Made by a program: the position numbers and the translations under genes
Shown here: in pieces, positions 18,727-30,270 of the stretch
Layout of the letters: each line of letters opens with the position of its first letter
Numbering within the stretch: position 1 is the first letter of the stretch
Notes under the pieces: model-generated
What the model was told of the DNA's origin: nothing
Seen by the model: only the letters and a program-made list of their open reading frames with translations
The model's database searches: none
Assembly: GCA_021733665.1 (NCBI GenBank)
Contig: JAHREI010000002.1
Coordinates: 682,001-746,000, forward strand
Length of the DNA stretch: 64,000 bases
Direction of reading: 5' to 3'
Source of the DNA: Bacillus subtilis
GTDB lineage: Bacteria > Pseudomonadota > Alphaproteobacteria > Rhizobiales > Rhizobiaceae

Positions 18727-19368
18727 ATGTCCGGCAAATATCTTGCACTCTCCCTCACCGGTCTGGTTCTGTTATCCGGCACTTTAATGGCCACACAAGC
18801 GGACGCTGCTTCTGTGACGCGTAAATATCGCTATTTTCCGGTTTACGGTACAACCGCAGAACAGCTGGATAAATCATTGGCCAAGAATGGCCCCAAGCTT
18901 GATGATGGCGGTGAAAGCCATCCGGGCGCAACCAAAATTGCATTTAATGCCCGCGTAAAATACCGCTTTGACGGCAAATATTGCCGTGTTTCAGATGTGA
19001 ATGCCAATGTACTGGCTACAATTTCCCTGCCAAGCTGGAAAAGCCGTCGCCGCGCCAGCGCTGATACGAGAATGGTCTGGGATGTGCTGGTGAAGGATAT
19101 TCGCCGCCATGAAGAAAGCCATATCGTTATCGCCCGCTCTCATGCCTCAGATCTTGAGCGACGTATTCGTGGTATGCGCAATGAGCGCGACTGTGCAACC
19201 CTGCGCGCCAATGTAGACAAGATCACCGAGAGCGTCTTTGCCAGTCATGACAAAGCTCAGCAATATTTCGACCGCGTTGAGACGGTGAATTTTGAAACCC
19301 GCTTTGAAAGACTGCTCACCAACAGTCTTGAAAAACGCTACGCTCAACAGCAGAAGAAAAAATCCTGA
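18727..19368 (+). CDS. Secreted DUF922 protein, predicted zinc-dependent protease
   Basis: 213 residues with a signal peptide (MSGKYLALSLTGLVLLSGTL, cleavage likely near ADAA). The mature protein matches DUF922: SVTRKYRYFPVYGTTAEQLDKSL at the start, and a zinc-protease-like HEESH motif in DIRRHEESHIVIARSH, which fits HExxH with a third ligand possible nearby. It ends in a basic, glutamine-rich tail. RBS AAAGGAACAG precedes ATG 18727. It is probably periplasmic. Protease activity is a family prediction only. It is a single-gene unit ended by a strong hairpin. Confidence 0.8.
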   Translation: MSGKYLALSLTGLVLLSGTLMATQADAASVTRKYRYFPVYGTTAEQLDKSLAKNGPKLDDGGESHPGATKIAFNARVKYRFDGKYCRVSDVNANVLATISLPSWKSRRRASADTRMVWDVLVKDIRRHEESHIVIARSHASDLERRIRGMRNERDCATLRANVDKITESVFASHDKAQQYFDRVETVNFETRFERLLTNSLEKRYAQQQKKKS

Positions 19369-19388
19369 CGCCTGAATTTTAACAAAGA

Positions 19389-19425
19389 AAAAGCCCTGCA
19401 TCATAAAATGCAGGGCTTTTTTGTT
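19389..19425. terminator. Rho-independent terminator
   Basis: AAAAGCCCTGCAT (19389-19401) pairs with ATGCAGGGCTTTT (19408-19420) and is followed by T residues. Confidence 0.9.
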
Positions 19426-19506
19426 CATTTCACTCACATTCAAACGCCGACGCAAAAAAGTGTCAGGCCATTTGCAGACCGGCATGGCGCTTATTAGAGC
19501 GCTTTC

Positions 19507-21013
<1,507 letters not shown>

Positions 21014-21337
21014 TCAGCTCTGGCGTTCAGGAACCTGCACAACCAGACCTTCCAGCTCATCACGCACGATGATCTGGCAGGACAGGCGGGAATTTCCGCG
21101 CACATCATAGGCGAAATCCAGCATATCTTCTTCCATCGGCTCAGGACCGCCAACCACATCTGTCCAGTCTTCGTCAACATAGACATGGCAGGTTGCGCAG
21201 GCGCAGGCACCACCGCATTCCGCATCAATGCCCGGAATACCGTTGCGAATAGCATTTTCCATAACGGTGGAACCGTTTTCCGCTTCAACTTCATTGCGCA
21301 TCGCGCCGTCAGCGGAAACAAATGTGATCTTGGTCAT
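21014..21337 (-). CDS. [2Fe-2S] ferredoxin, adrenodoxin type
   Basis: 107-residue electron carrier. The cluster ligands are visible in [14 protein letters not shown] (three cysteines) and in RLSCQIIV (the fourth). The N-terminus [20 protein letters not shown] and the acidic partner-binding stretch [21 protein letters not shown] are typical of adrenodoxin-type ferredoxins. Start ATG 21337 has GGGATGAG upstream; an upstream in-frame start at 21472 would add 45 unconserved residues. A likely redox partner is the ferredoxin reductase encoded downstream. Such ferredoxins support iron-sulfur assembly or cytochrome P450-type reactions. Confidence 0.92.
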   Translation of the reverse strand: MTKITFVSADGAMRNEVEAENGSTVMENAIRNGIPGIDAECGGACACATCHVYVDEDWTDVVGGPEPMEEDMLDFAYDVRGNSRLSCQIIVRDELEGLVVQVPERQS

Positions 21338-21923
21338 AAACTCATCCCGTGAGATACCCGCATGAAGCAAAGTGACCAGCCTGATCGCCTGACCATTTAT
21401 GCGGACACGATTATAAATAGTATTGCAGGCCAGATACGTGCTGTGCGCAGAGAGTTCAAGCTGTAAACACACTATCCCTGCCCGTCTGCGTCAATTTCGA
21501 GCACAAATCCCGCACCGCCGTCGCAGAGAAATATAAATTAAAGCAACTGACATTAATCATTTGCGACTGCGGCACCAAATGCCAGGTGCCTTTGGCAGAG
21601 ACATTAACTTCTTGCCCAACTATGGCAAAATGTGCCACAATCTGGGGCATAATATAGAGACTTCTGATGTTTGCTTAAAGATTTCCACAATTAGATAGCG
21701 CTTAAAAAAGCCCGCATTTGCTTAGTTTTCGCTATTCCTTACCATTTCGCGTTAACCTTATCTTTAAACAATTCATCAACCGCTAATTCCGTAGTTCCCA
21801 TATGGCTCCGGAAGTTTTAACCTATAGACTGCGCAACATGTCTTTATGACTGCCTTTCAATTCAGAAGGCAGCAGTGCGGACATGGCTTTTGCGTAAATG
21901 TATGAGTACGGGGTAAAACGGCT
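21338..21923. other. Long promoter-containing region before the coiled-coil gene
   Basis: About 590 bases with no convincing gene. At 21752-21767 there is TTAA-N8-TTAA (GTTAACCTTATCTTTAAA), one base longer than the CtrA consensus TTAA-N7-TTAA. RBS-like GGGG lies just before the ATG at 21924. Confidence 0.45.
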
Positions 21924-24900
21924 ATGGCACAAAATACAAAAGCGCAAAAGCTTGAGCTTGATATGGAACAAGCCCTCACTGACGGGTTGGATCTGGATTT
22001 CAGCGATGACTTTGAGCTGGATTTGAATTTTGACGCTCCTGAGGTGGAATTCTCGCTTGATGATCTGGAAAGCCAGATTTCGCGAGCCGCTGAAGAACTG
22101 GCACTGGAAAAAAACACGATTGCACCTGTTGCAGCCGCCGCTACTGGTGCAGCTGTTGCCGCCGCAGCCAGCGCTAAAACAGAAGTCAAGACTGCAGCAG
22201 AGCCAAAAGCTGAGAAAGCTAAAAAAGCTGATGTGCCTGCCACACCGGTTACACCTGCCGCACCTCCGGTTGTTACAGCCTCTGCCGCAACACCATCTGC
22301 CTCCACCCCGGGCAGCGTGACTGTATTGCAGGCAGCCAATCAGCCTGAAGCGCCAGCAGCCAATACAACAAAATCAGACAGCACCATCTCTTTTGATGAA
22401 CTGGATCTGTTGCCTGAAACAGCTCCAGCTGCAGAATTTACTGTTTCCCGTCCTGCTGCCCCGCAGGCAACAACAGCGCCTGCTGCACCATTAACTCCGG
22501 CCAATGATGATCTGCGCAACGATAATCTGTTGCTGCGTCGCACCAATGGTCGTTCATCCAGTGTTTTCTGGACAACCACAGCGATCAGCGCGCTCTGGAC
22601 TGCGGGTGGTCTTACCCTCGCCCATGCGCTGAGCCCGCAGGGTCTCACTTCATTCTCCGCAATCAAAGACTTCTTCACCACACCGGCAGGTATTGGTGTT
22701 GCAGCCGGTATTGCGGTGCCGGTCGTCATGTTCTGGGGCTTTGCCCAGATGGTACGCCGCGCACAGGAACTGCAATCTGCTGCCCGTCAGATGACAGCCG
22801 CTGCCCTGCGCCTTGCTTCGCCTGAAGCTGCTGCCGGTGACCGCGTTTCCACGCTTGGTCAGGCAGTGCGCCGTGAAGTAGCGGCGATGAACGAAGGTAT
22901 CGAGCGCACACTCGCCCGCGCGGTTGAACTGGAAACTCTGGTACAGACCGAAGTTCACCAGCTTGAACGCGCCTACAGCGACAATGAAGTCCGCATCCGC
23001 GCCCTCATTGCTGAACTCGGCAATGAGCGTGAAGCTGTGATCAGCCATGCGGAACGTGTCCGTTCGTCCATCTCCGGTGCACATGAGCATCTTAAAACCG
23101 AACTGTCTTCGGCCAGCGATATCATTCGTGATAATGTTCTCACCGTTTCCAGTGAGCTGACCTCTTCCCTGTCCCACGCAGGTGAGACCATGATCAGCCG
23201 CCTGAATGAAAGCGGTGCGGCCATTTCCGAAGCGATTGATACCCGCAGCACCGATATCTCCACCCGCATCAGCTCTTCGGGCGGCGATTTTGTCGAAATT
23301 CTCGACACACGTATCGCAACGCTGGAAGAACGCTCGCGCGGCCTCACCGAGACACTCACCGAAGCTCTGGATGCTCGTACCTCCAACATTGCTTCGCTGC
23401 TCGGCGATGCGACCATGAATATGGTCACCGAATTCGATCAGCGTCTGGCAGATCTCAACGCAACGCTGGCCGCACGCGGTCATTCGCTGCTCACAGAATT
23501 TGAAGGCCGTGCACAGGCAATCGACAGCAGCACTGAAAAGCTCAATGCAGCTCTGGAAGTCCGTTCGCGTCAGATCAATGAAAACCTGATCGCCCGTACC
23601 CGTGAGATTGCTGAAACCTTCTCCGGCGTGCGTTCCTCGATCAGCACTGTTGTTGATGAGACCAAAGACAAGCTCAACGGCGAACTCTCCGGCATTACCG
23701 ACTCCGTTGCCGGCCTGCTCAATGACCGTGCAAGCCAGTTCATTTCGCAGATCGCCGACAGCCGTGAAGCACTATCAACCACCCTCTCCGGCGAATCTGA
23801 GCGTATTGCCGCCGCTATGCAGCAGCACAGCCAGACTATCACCGAGCGCGGTGCGGATATTGAACGCGCAATCGCAGGTAATGCAGCGCATCTGGATCAG
23901 ACAACCAATCAGCATGCAGCCATTCTGGAACAGCGCACCAATGACATGCGCGAAGCCATGGCAGCACATAATGCACAACTCAACACGATCTTCACTGAAG
24001 AAGAAGGCCGTTTTGAAGGCCGTGCATCCGCACTCAAATCCTCGTTCGATCAGCAGCACGCCAATTACACCCGCGCGCTGGATGAACGTAATCAGCAGTT
24101 TGCAAACAGCCTGCAGCAGAACAGCTCTGCCGTCAGCTCCCTGCTGAACGAGCATATCAACACCGTCGGTGATCGTGCCTCGCAGTTGCAGGCTGCTATG
24201 CAGAGTGGTCAGGAAGCTCTGGATGCCAATCTGCGTCAGCATGGTGAAACACTGGTACAGCGTACAGTTGCTCTTCAGGATGCCGTTGCCAATGCAACCG
24301 GCACATTGCAGAGCGCATTCGACAACCAGACCGGCATTATCGAAGAACGCACTTCCACCATGGAACGTGCGCTCGGTATGGGCGTAGACAATGTTCGTAA
24401 ATCGCTTGAGCACAGTGCTACAGTGGTTGCCGGTGCCCTACGTGAGAAAATTACAGAAGCAGCAAGCTCCCTCACTACAGAAGCAGCAAAAGCCGGCAAT
24501 GCACTGCATGGCTTTGGTGAGAACTTCAACGACCGCCTGATCGAAAATCTGGCCGGTACAGAAGCCCGCCTTGGTGAACGCGCCAGCCAGATTGCTTCCG
24601 GTCTTGAAGCTATTGAAACCCGCCTCACCGGCGAACTCAGCGGCATCGAAAGCCGTATCGCGGAAACAGCGACACGTACCAGCGATGTGCTTGGCGCACA
24701 TTCTGAAGCGTTCAGCGCCCGTGTTCTGGAAAACCTCTCCGGCACCGAAAGCCGACTGACAGAGCGTGCAGAAGCAATTGCTTCTGGCATCAGTGATGTG
24801 AGCAACCGTCTCACCGGCGATCTCAGCGGCATCGAAAGCCGTATCGCACAGACTGCATCCCGTGCCAGCGATGTGCTGGGTGCGCATTCTGAAGCGTTCA

Positions 24901-26675
24901 GCGCCCGCGTTCTGGAAAACCTCTCCGGCACTGAGGCACGCCTGACTGAACGCGCTGATGCGATTGCGATGGGTCTTGGTGAAATCGGTTCCCGTATCAC
25001 CGGCGAACTCGGTGTTATTGAGTCGCGCATTTCCGACGCAACGCAGAACACCTCTGCTACGCTGGAAGAACGCACCCGTGAACTGAACTCGGTTCTCGCT
25101 GCCCGTTCGCAGGAAATCACCCGCATTCTGGCCGACACTGCCGAGCCTCTGGTACAGCGCCTTGCCGATAGTGGACAGGGTCTTGCAAGCCAGCTTGAAC
25201 AGGCAACCCATGCGGCAACCGACCGTCTGCGTTCGGAAAATGCAGCTCTGGTCAATGCACTGGCAAGCCGTACTGCTGAAACCATTTCTGCGGTTCAGGA
25301 AGCGAAATCGAACCTGTCACAGAGCGTTGGTGGTCTGATTGATCGCTTGGCAAGCTCGAATGCAGAACTCGGTCAGCTGATCGACAAAGCGACCCTCAAC
25401 CTCAACGATATTGATACCCGTCTGGTTGAATCGACAACAAACTTTGCGGACAGCACCAACCGTGCCGCGCAGATCTTCTCCAGCTCCAGCGTTGTTATCG
25501 ACAACAATATCGGTGCTCTGCGCTCCCTGTCCGGCAATACGCTGTCGCAGATCGCAGATATCGCCAAGCGCTTTGAAGATCACAGTGCAGTTCTGTCCCG
25601 TGCGTCTGACCTCATCAACTCGGCGCAGAATGGTCTGAATGATACATTGGCTGATCGTCATGATGCGCTGGAACGCCTGTCGGCTGGTCTGATCGACAAG
25701 TCGGAAAATATTGAGAAAGTGATGCAGAGCTTTGAAAACCTCGTCACCTCTGCTCTGGAACGCACAGAAGGCCGCACACGCAACTCTACCGAACAGCTGC
25801 GCGCAGCCATCTCTGAAGTTGTTGATCAGGCAACACAGAAATTCGCATCGGCAACGGATGATATCCGTCGCTCGGCTGCGGAAATCCGTGGTGAACTGGA
25901 TGCAACCCGTGGCGAGCTGAAGCGCGGCGTACTCGATATGCCTGCGGAAGCCAAAGAATCCACCACTGCAATGCGTAAAGCTGTTTCCGAACAGATCAAC
26001 GCACTGAAAGAACTGGCTTCGATCGTCAACAAATCCGGTCGCCTAATGGATGTGGGTGACAGCCGTGCAGACCGCACCGTTGCCAAACAGACTGTTGCTG
26101 CCACAGCACCGGCTCAGGCCTATGTTGCACCGGCTATTACACAGACTGCCGCACCGGCACCGCAGCCACAGAGCTACACCGTATCTGCCCCTGTCCAGAC
26201 ACCTGCCCCGCAGGAAAGCCCGCGCGGTGGCTGGGTATCCAATCTGCTGGCACGTGCTTCTGCTGACGAAGATACAAAAGCTTCAGCACCGCGCAGCCAG
26301 AGCAATGTGACACCACAGCGCTCGGCAGCCCATGTTGTTGACAGCCTGAACTCGCTGTCGGTTGATATTGCCCGCGCAATTGATCATGAAGCATCGGTTG
26401 AGCTTTGGGATCGCTACCGTCGTGGCGAGCGCAATGTGTTCACCCGCCGTCTCTATACGCTGAAAGGTCAGCAGACTTTTGAAGAAATCAAAAGCAAGTA
26501 CCAGATGGATGGTGACTTCCGCCGTGCGGTAGACCGCTACATGGATGATTTCCAGCGTCTGCTGGAAGATGTTGCCCGTAATGATCGTGATAATATGGTC
26601 ACTCAGACCTACCTCACATCAGACACCGGCAAAGTCTACACCATGCTGGCACATGCATCGGGTCGTCTGCGTTAA
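21924..26675 (+). CDS. Giant coiled-coil polar-growth protein, GPR/RgsE-like
   Basis: 1583 residues. Layout: acidic N-terminus (about 1-65, LDLDFSDDFELDLNF and SLDDLESQISRAAEEL), Ala/Pro-rich linker (65-205), two transmembrane helices (about 213-236 and 256-278), a coiled-coil rod of roughly 1,100 residues with apolipoprotein-like repeats, a second Pro/Ala/Gln linker, and a conserved C-terminal domain (about 1468-1583) containing ARAIDHEASVELWDRYRRGE. This organisation matches the Agrobacterium GROWTH POLE RING protein and Sinorhizobium RgsE, which organise polar growth in Rhizobiales and are smaller or larger by several hundred residues. Three 62-residue near-repeats lie at about 24517-25074. 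It is a single-gene unit with its own terminator. Assignment rests on architecture, not on a database match. Confidence 0.75.
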   Translation: MAQNTKAQKLELDMEQALTDGLDLDFSDDFELDLNFDAPEVEFSLDDLESQISRAAEELALEKNTIAPVAAAATGAAVAAAASAKTEVKTAAEPKAEKAKKADVPATPVTPAAPPVVTASAATPSASTPGSVTVLQAANQPEAPAANTTKSDSTISFDELDLLPETAPAAEFTVSRPAAPQATTAPAAPLTPANDDLRNDNLLLRRTNGRSSSVFWTTTAISALWTAGGLTLAHALSPQGLTSFSAIKDFFTTPAGIGVAAGIAVPVVMFWGFAQMVRRAQELQSAARQMTAAALRLASPEAAAGDRVSTLGQAVRREVAAMNEGIERTLARAVELETLVQTEVHQLERAYSDNEVRIRALIAELGNEREAVISHAERVRSSISGAHEHLKTELSSASDIIRDNVLTVSSELTSSLSHAGETMISRLNESGAAISEAIDTRSTDISTRISSSGGDFVEILDTRIATLEERSRGLTETLTEALDARTSNIASLLGDATMNMVTEFDQRLADLNATLAARGHSLLTEFEGRAQAIDSSTEKLNAALEVRSRQINENLIARTREIAETFSGVRSSISTVVDETKDKLNGELSGITDSVAGLLNDRASQFISQIADSREALSTTLSGESERIAAAMQQHSQTITERGADIERAIAGNAAHLDQTTNQHAAILEQRTNDMREAMAAHNAQLNTIFTEEEGRFEGRASALKSSFDQQHANYTRALDERNQQFANSLQQNSSAVSSLLNEHINTVGDRASQLQAAMQSGQEALDANLRQHGETLVQRTVALQDAVANATGTLQSAFDNQTGIIEERTSTMERALGMGVDNVRKSLEHSATVVAGALREKITEAASSLTTEAAKAGNALHGFGENFNDRLIENLAGTEARLGERASQIASGLEAIETRLTGELSGIESRIAETATRTSDVLGAHSEAFSARVLENLSGTESRLTERAEAIASGISDVSNRLTGDLSGIESRIAQTASRASDVLGAHSEAFSARVLENLSGTEARLTERADAIAMGLGEIGSRITGELGVIESRISDATQNTSATLEERTRELNSVLAARSQEITRILADTAEPLVQRLADSGQGLASQLEQATHAATDRLRSENAALVNALASRTAETISAVQEAKSNLSQSVGGLIDRLASSNAELGQLIDKATLNLNDIDTRLVESTTNFADSTNRAAQIFSSSSVVIDNNIGALRSLSGNTLSQIADIAKRFEDHSAVLSRASDLINSAQNGLNDTLADRHDALERLSAGLIDKSENIEKVMQSFENLVTSALERTEGRTRNSTEQLRAAISEVVDQATQKFASATDDIRRSAAEIRGELDATRGELKRGVLDMPAEAKESTTAMRKAVSEQINALKELASIVNKSGRLMDVGDSRADRTVAKQTVAATAPAQAYVAPAITQTAAPAPQPQSYTVSAPVQTPAPQESPRGGWVSNLLARASADEDTKASAPRSQSNVTPQRSAAHVVDSLNSLSVDIARAIDHEASVELWDRYRRGERNVFTRRLYTLKGQQTFEEIKSKYQMDGDFRRAVDRYMDDFQRLLEDVARNDRDNMVTQTYLTSDTGKVYTMLAHASGRLR
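24517..25074 (+). repeat. Three tandem 62-residue (186-base) repeats inside the coiled-coil gene
   Basis: The block SDVLGAHSEAFSARVLENLS occurs at 24681 and again at 24867, exactly 186 bases later, followed both times by GTE(S/A)RLTERA and GI(E)SRI segments. A more diverged copy (RLIENLAGTEARLGERAS) precedes them. The two full copies are also very similar at the DNA level. Confidence 0.85.
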
Positions 26676-26691
26676 TCAGAGCGAAGAGTTT

Positions 26692-26720
26692 AAAAGGCGG
26701 GATTTCTCCCGCCTTTTTTA
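26692..26720 (+). terminator. Rho-independent terminator
   Basis: AAAAGGCGGGA (26692-26702) pairs with TCCCGCCTTTT and a T-run follows, just after the coiled-coil gene. Confidence 0.9.
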
Positions 26721-26872
26721 TTTTCAAAAACACCTCTGACAAAGCGTCTCAGCCTTATAATTTTACCAACCCGCTCTTGCCAAACCATAGGCCACACCTT
26801 CTATAGTGAGCTCTACAGAATTACATTGCGGCATATTATTTGCTGCTCTCAAGCATATATACCGGAGGAAAT

Positions 26873-28324
26873 ATGTCTCAGACTGCACCGCGCTATCCAG
26901 ATACCCAGCTCCTGATCAACGGCGAATGGCGCAATGCGCAGAACGGACGCACAATTGATGTGCTCAATCCGGCAACCGGTGAAGTTATCGGCAAGGTTGC
27001 CCATGCAGAGAAAGTTGATCTTGATGCAGCGCTGGATGCTGCTGCCAAAGGTTTCAAAATCTGGAGCGCAAGCTCGCCATTCGACCGTTCCAAACTGATG
27101 CGCCGTGCGGCAGACCTGCTGCGTGAGCGCGCAGATGCCATCGCACCGATCCTGACCCTTGAGCAGGGCAAGCCGGTGGCTGAAGCCAAAGGCGAAATCC
27201 TCGCCGGTGCCGATATTATTGAATGGTTTGCCGAAGAATCCCGCCGCACCTACGGCCAGATCATTCCGGCACGCGCGGCCGGTGTATCGCAGATGGCATT
27301 CAAACTGCCTGTCGGCCCTGTCGCGGCCTTCACACCATGGAACTTCCCGATCAATCAGGTGGTGCGTAAATTGTCTGCGGCCATTGCTGCCGGTTGTTCT
27401 ATCATCGTCAAGGCACCGGAAGAAACACCGGCCTCACCTGCTGAACTGATCCGCGTTTTTGTTGATGCCGGTGTTCCTGCGGGTGTGGTCAATCTGGTCT
27501 ATGGCGTGCCGTCAGAAATCTCCGAATATCTGATCCCGCATCCGGTTATCCGCAAAATCTCATTCACCGGTTCCACCCCAATCGGCAAAATGCTGGCCGG
27601 ACTTGCCAGCCAGCATATGAAATTGTCGACCATGGAACTCGGCGGTCACGCACCGGCGATCATCTTTGATGATGCCGATGTGGAAGGCGCCGTTAAAACG
27701 CTGGCCATGTCCAAATTCCGCAATGCCGGACAGGTCTGCGTTTCTCCGACCCGCTTCCTCGTGCAGGAAAATGTCTATGAGCAAGTTGTGCAGTCCTTCA
27801 TGGAAAAAGCCAAAGCCATCAAAGTCGGCAATGGTTTTGACGAAGGTGTACAGATGGGGCCGTTGGCCAATGAACGCCGTATCCCTGCCCTCGAATCTCT
27901 GATTCAGGATGCAGTTGACAATGGCGCGCGCCTGATGACCGGTGGCCGTCGTATCGGCAATGTCGGTAACTTCTTTGAACCGACTGTCCTCGCCGATGCA
28001 CCGAAAACCGCACGTATCATGAATGAAGAACCATTCGGCCCTGTGGCAGTGTTCTCATCCTTCAAGACACTGGATGAAGTAATTGATGAAGCTAACCGCC
28101 TGCCATTCGGCTTGGCATCCTACGCCTTTACCCGCTCGGCAGAAAATGCCCGTGAACTGGGCATGCGTATTGAGGCCGGCATGACAACCATCAACCATCT
28201 CGGCCTTGCTTTGCCGGAAGTTCCTTTCGGCGGCATCAAGGATTCCGGCTATGGAACTGAGGGTGGTTCAGAGGCAATCAACGCCTATCTGACCACAAAA
28301 TTTGTGACCCATCTGGTTATCTGA
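26873..28324 (+). CDS. NAD(P)-dependent aldehyde dehydrogenase, succinate-semialdehyde dehydrogenase-like
   Basis: 483-residue aldehyde dehydrogenase. The catalytic Cys is in [14 protein letters not shown], and the general-base Glu in [21 protein letters not shown]-binding text [23 protein letters not shown] and [12 protein letters not shown] is intact, and the C-terminal [17 protein letters not shown] is typical of the SSADH/GabD branch. Start ATG 26873 has CCGGAGGAAAT upstream; an earlier ATG at 26840 lacks a site. No gabT or transporter is adjacent, so the in vivo substrate could be succinate semialdehyde or another short aldehyde. It is a single-gene unit. Confidence 0.88.
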   Translation: MSQTAPRYPDTQLLINGEWRNAQNGRTIDVLNPATGEVIGKVAHAEKVDLDAALDAAAKGFKIWSASSPFDRSKLMRRAADLLRERADAIAPILTLEQGKPVAEAKGEILAGADIIEWFAEESRRTYGQIIPARAAGVSQMAFKLPVGPVAAFTPWNFPINQVVRKLSAAIAAGCSIIVKAPEETPASPAELIRVFVDAGVPAGVVNLVYGVPSEISEYLIPHPVIRKISFTGSTPIGKMLAGLASQHMKLSTMELGGHAPAIIFDDADVEGAVKTLAMSKFRNAGQVCVSPTRFLVQENVYEQVVQSFMEKAKAIKVGNGFDEGVQMGPLANERRIPALESLIQDAVDNGARLMTGGRRIGNVGNFFEPTVLADAPKTARIMNEEPFGPVAVFSSFKTLDEVIDEANRLPFGLASYAFTRSAENARELGMRIEAGMTTINHLGLALPEVPFGGIKDSGYGTEGGSEAINAYLTTKFVTHLVI

Positions 28325-28336
28325 TCAGTAAAAATA

Positions 28337-28444
28337 CTAGAGCGGTTTACGTTCAGATTGGATCATGGCGCTCGCTCTAGTTTCTTTATTTTGTCGCATT
28401 ATCCCGACGTCAAGTTGATCCAACTTGACTGTGAAATGCTCTAG
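28337..28444. repeat. Dispersed palindromic intergenic repeat, copy A
   Basis: The element is bounded by CTAGAGC (28337) and its inverse GCTCTAG (ending 28444). Inside are TTTGTCGCATTATCCCGACG, shared in part with copy B at 58541, and a perfect hairpin GTCAAGTTG-ATC-CAACTTGAC (28409-28429). The overall layout matches the dispersed repeats known from Brucella, Ochrobactrum and other Rhizobiales. It lies between two genes on the same strand. Confidence 0.7.
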
Positions 28445-28451
28445 TAAAAAC

Positions 28452-28485
28452 AAGCCCCGTCTGCAGAAATGGAGGCGGGGTTTAT
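28452..28485 (+). terminator. Weak terminator-like hairpin
   Basis: AGCCCCGTC and GGCGGGGTTT form an imperfect stem with a T-rich tail after the aldehyde dehydrogenase gene. Confidence 0.5.
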
Positions 28486-28608
28486 CTTATCCTGAAAAGC
28501 AATAAAATTATTCAAATATCGTTTGATCTTTCAAATTGTTACTTTAGGCTATCCCCCTTGAGCCGGCCAAAAACAAAAACACGGCCGTATGAATGAGGGG
28601 AGATAAGC

Positions 28609-30261
28609 ATGAATTTTATACCATCCATCCGCAAAACCAATCTCGCAAAACTGACAATGGCACTGACTTTCAGTACAGCGCTCACCGGTTCTGTTTTGTT
28701 GAGCGCAGCCAATGCCGCCACACCAGCCGATACACTGGTGATCGCCATGGCAACGGATGACGTGATTTCGCTGGATCCGGCAGAATCTTTCGAAATTACA
28801 ACCGCGGAAATTCTGGCAAACAGCTATGGCCGCCTGCTGCGTACAGATTACAAAGACCCGTCCAAGCTGGTCGCGGATATTGCTGAGCGCTGGGATGTTT
28901 CCGAAGACGGTAAGACTTTCACCTTTAAAATCCGCAAGGGTCAGAAATTCGCCTCCGGTAACCCGATCACTGCGCATGATGCCGCCTATTCGCTGCAACG
29001 CGCCGTCAAGCTCGACCAGAGCCCTGTTTTCATTCTCAGCCAGTTCGGCCTGACCAAAGACAATGTGGATGAAAAAGTCTTTGCCAAAGACGATGACACG
29101 CTGATTTTCACCTCGGAAAAAGCCTTCGCACCAAGCTTTGTTTATAACTGTCTGACCGCAACCGTTGGTTCCGTTGTCGACAGTAAGCTGCTCAAAGAAC
29201 ACGCCAAACCGGTAACACCGACAGCAGATTCCAAAGCCGATAATGATTTTGGCCATGAATGGCTGAAACGCAATTATGCAGGTTCCGGCGCCTTTGAAAT
29301 CAAAGACTGGCGTCCGAATGAAATCATCATGATGGAGCGTAACGAGAATTATGACGGTGAAAAACCGCCGCTCAAACGCATCATCTACCGCTATGTAAAA
29401 GAGAGCGCGTCACAGCGTATCATGCTCGATGCCGGTGATATCGACATTGCCCGTAATCTAGAGCCGGGTGATCTTGAAGCCATTTCCAAAGATGAGCGTT
29501 TCCATACAGCCAGCGCGCCGAAAGGCACCATCTATTATTTCAGCCTCAACCAGCAGCACGACACACTCTCCAAGCCGGAAGTGCGTCAGGCGGTTAAATA
29601 TCTGGTCGATTATGATGCTATTCAGTCCACATTGATCAAAGGCATCGGAACAATTCACCAGAACTTCCTGCCAGCCGGTATGCTTGGTTCGACAGATGAA
29701 AACCCGTTCAGCCTCAATGTCGAGAAAGCCAAGGAATTGCTGGAAAAAGCCGGTCTGAAAGACGGTTTCACCATTACCATGGATGTGCGCAACACTCAGC
29801 CGGTCACCGGCATTGCGGAATCCATTCAGCAAACCTTTGCCAAAGCCAATATCAAACTGGAAATCATTCCGGGCGATGGCAAGCAGACACTAACCAAATA
29901 TCGTGCGCGCAAGCATGATATTTATATCGGCCAATGGGGTATTGATTACTGGGATCCGCATACCAATGCCGATACTTTTGTGACCAATCTCGACAATTCC
30001 GATAATGCGGTTTCCAAAACCAGTGCATGGCGCAACTCTTGGGAAATTCCGGAACTGACCCAGAAAACTCTGGCGGCAGTGATGGAAAAAGATTCTGACA
30101 AACGTGCGCAGGAATATCTCAATATTCAAAAAGAGTTCCGCGACACCAGCCCGTTCACCATGCTTTATCAGTTGAATGAAGTGGCCGTTGTATCCAATAA
30201 GGTGAAAGACTTTATCATTTCACCGGATACCAACTATGTGCTGAAAGCATCCAAAGAATAG
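28609..30261 (+). CDS. ABC transporter substrate-binding protein, peptide/nickel (DppA/OppA) family
   Basis: 550-residue periplasmic binding protein of family 5. A long signal peptide ends near SAANAA, followed by DTLVIAMATDDVISLDPAESFE, the usual mature start. ERWDVSEDGKTFTFKIRKGQKFASGNPITAHD is the family signature, and LVDYDAIQSTLIKGIGTIHQNFLPAGM the second lobe marker. RBS GAGGGGAGATAAGC precedes ATG 28609. No permease or ATPase gene lies next to it; a strong terminator follows directly, so it is an orphan that must use another transporter. Ligand is likely a peptide or similar, not predictable further. Confidence 0.88.
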   Translation: MNFIPSIRKTNLAKLTMALTFSTALTGSVLLSAANAATPADTLVIAMATDDVISLDPAESFEITTAEILANSYGRLLRTDYKDPSKLVADIAERWDVSEDGKTFTFKIRKGQKFASGNPITAHDAAYSLQRAVKLDQSPVFILSQFGLTKDNVDEKVFAKDDDTLIFTSEKAFAPSFVYNCLTATVGSVVDSKLLKEHAKPVTPTADSKADNDFGHEWLKRNYAGSGAFEIKDWRPNEIIMMERNENYDGEKPPLKRIIYRYVKESASQRIMLDAGDIDIARNLEPGDLEAISKDERFHTASAPKGTIYYFSLNQQHDTLSKPEVRQAVKYLVDYDAIQSTLIKGIGTIHQNFLPAGMLGSTDENPFSLNVEKAKELLEKAGLKDGFTITMDVRNTQPVTGIAESIQQTFAKANIKLEIIPGDGKQTLTKYRARKHDIYIGQWGIDYWDPHTNADTFVTNLDNSDNAVSKTSAWRNSWEIPELTQKTLAAVMEKDSDKRAQEYLNIQKEFRDTSPFTMLYQLNEVAVVSNKVKDFIISPDTNYVLKASKE

Positions 30262-30270
30262 TTACCAACG

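Noticed and set aside
21456-21650. 64-codon - strand frame upstream of the ferredoxin
   Set aside because: No binding site or family pattern; likely promoter sequence.
21752-21767. True CtrA binding site
   Set aside because: Spacer is 8 and not 7, so it was kept only as a weak observation.
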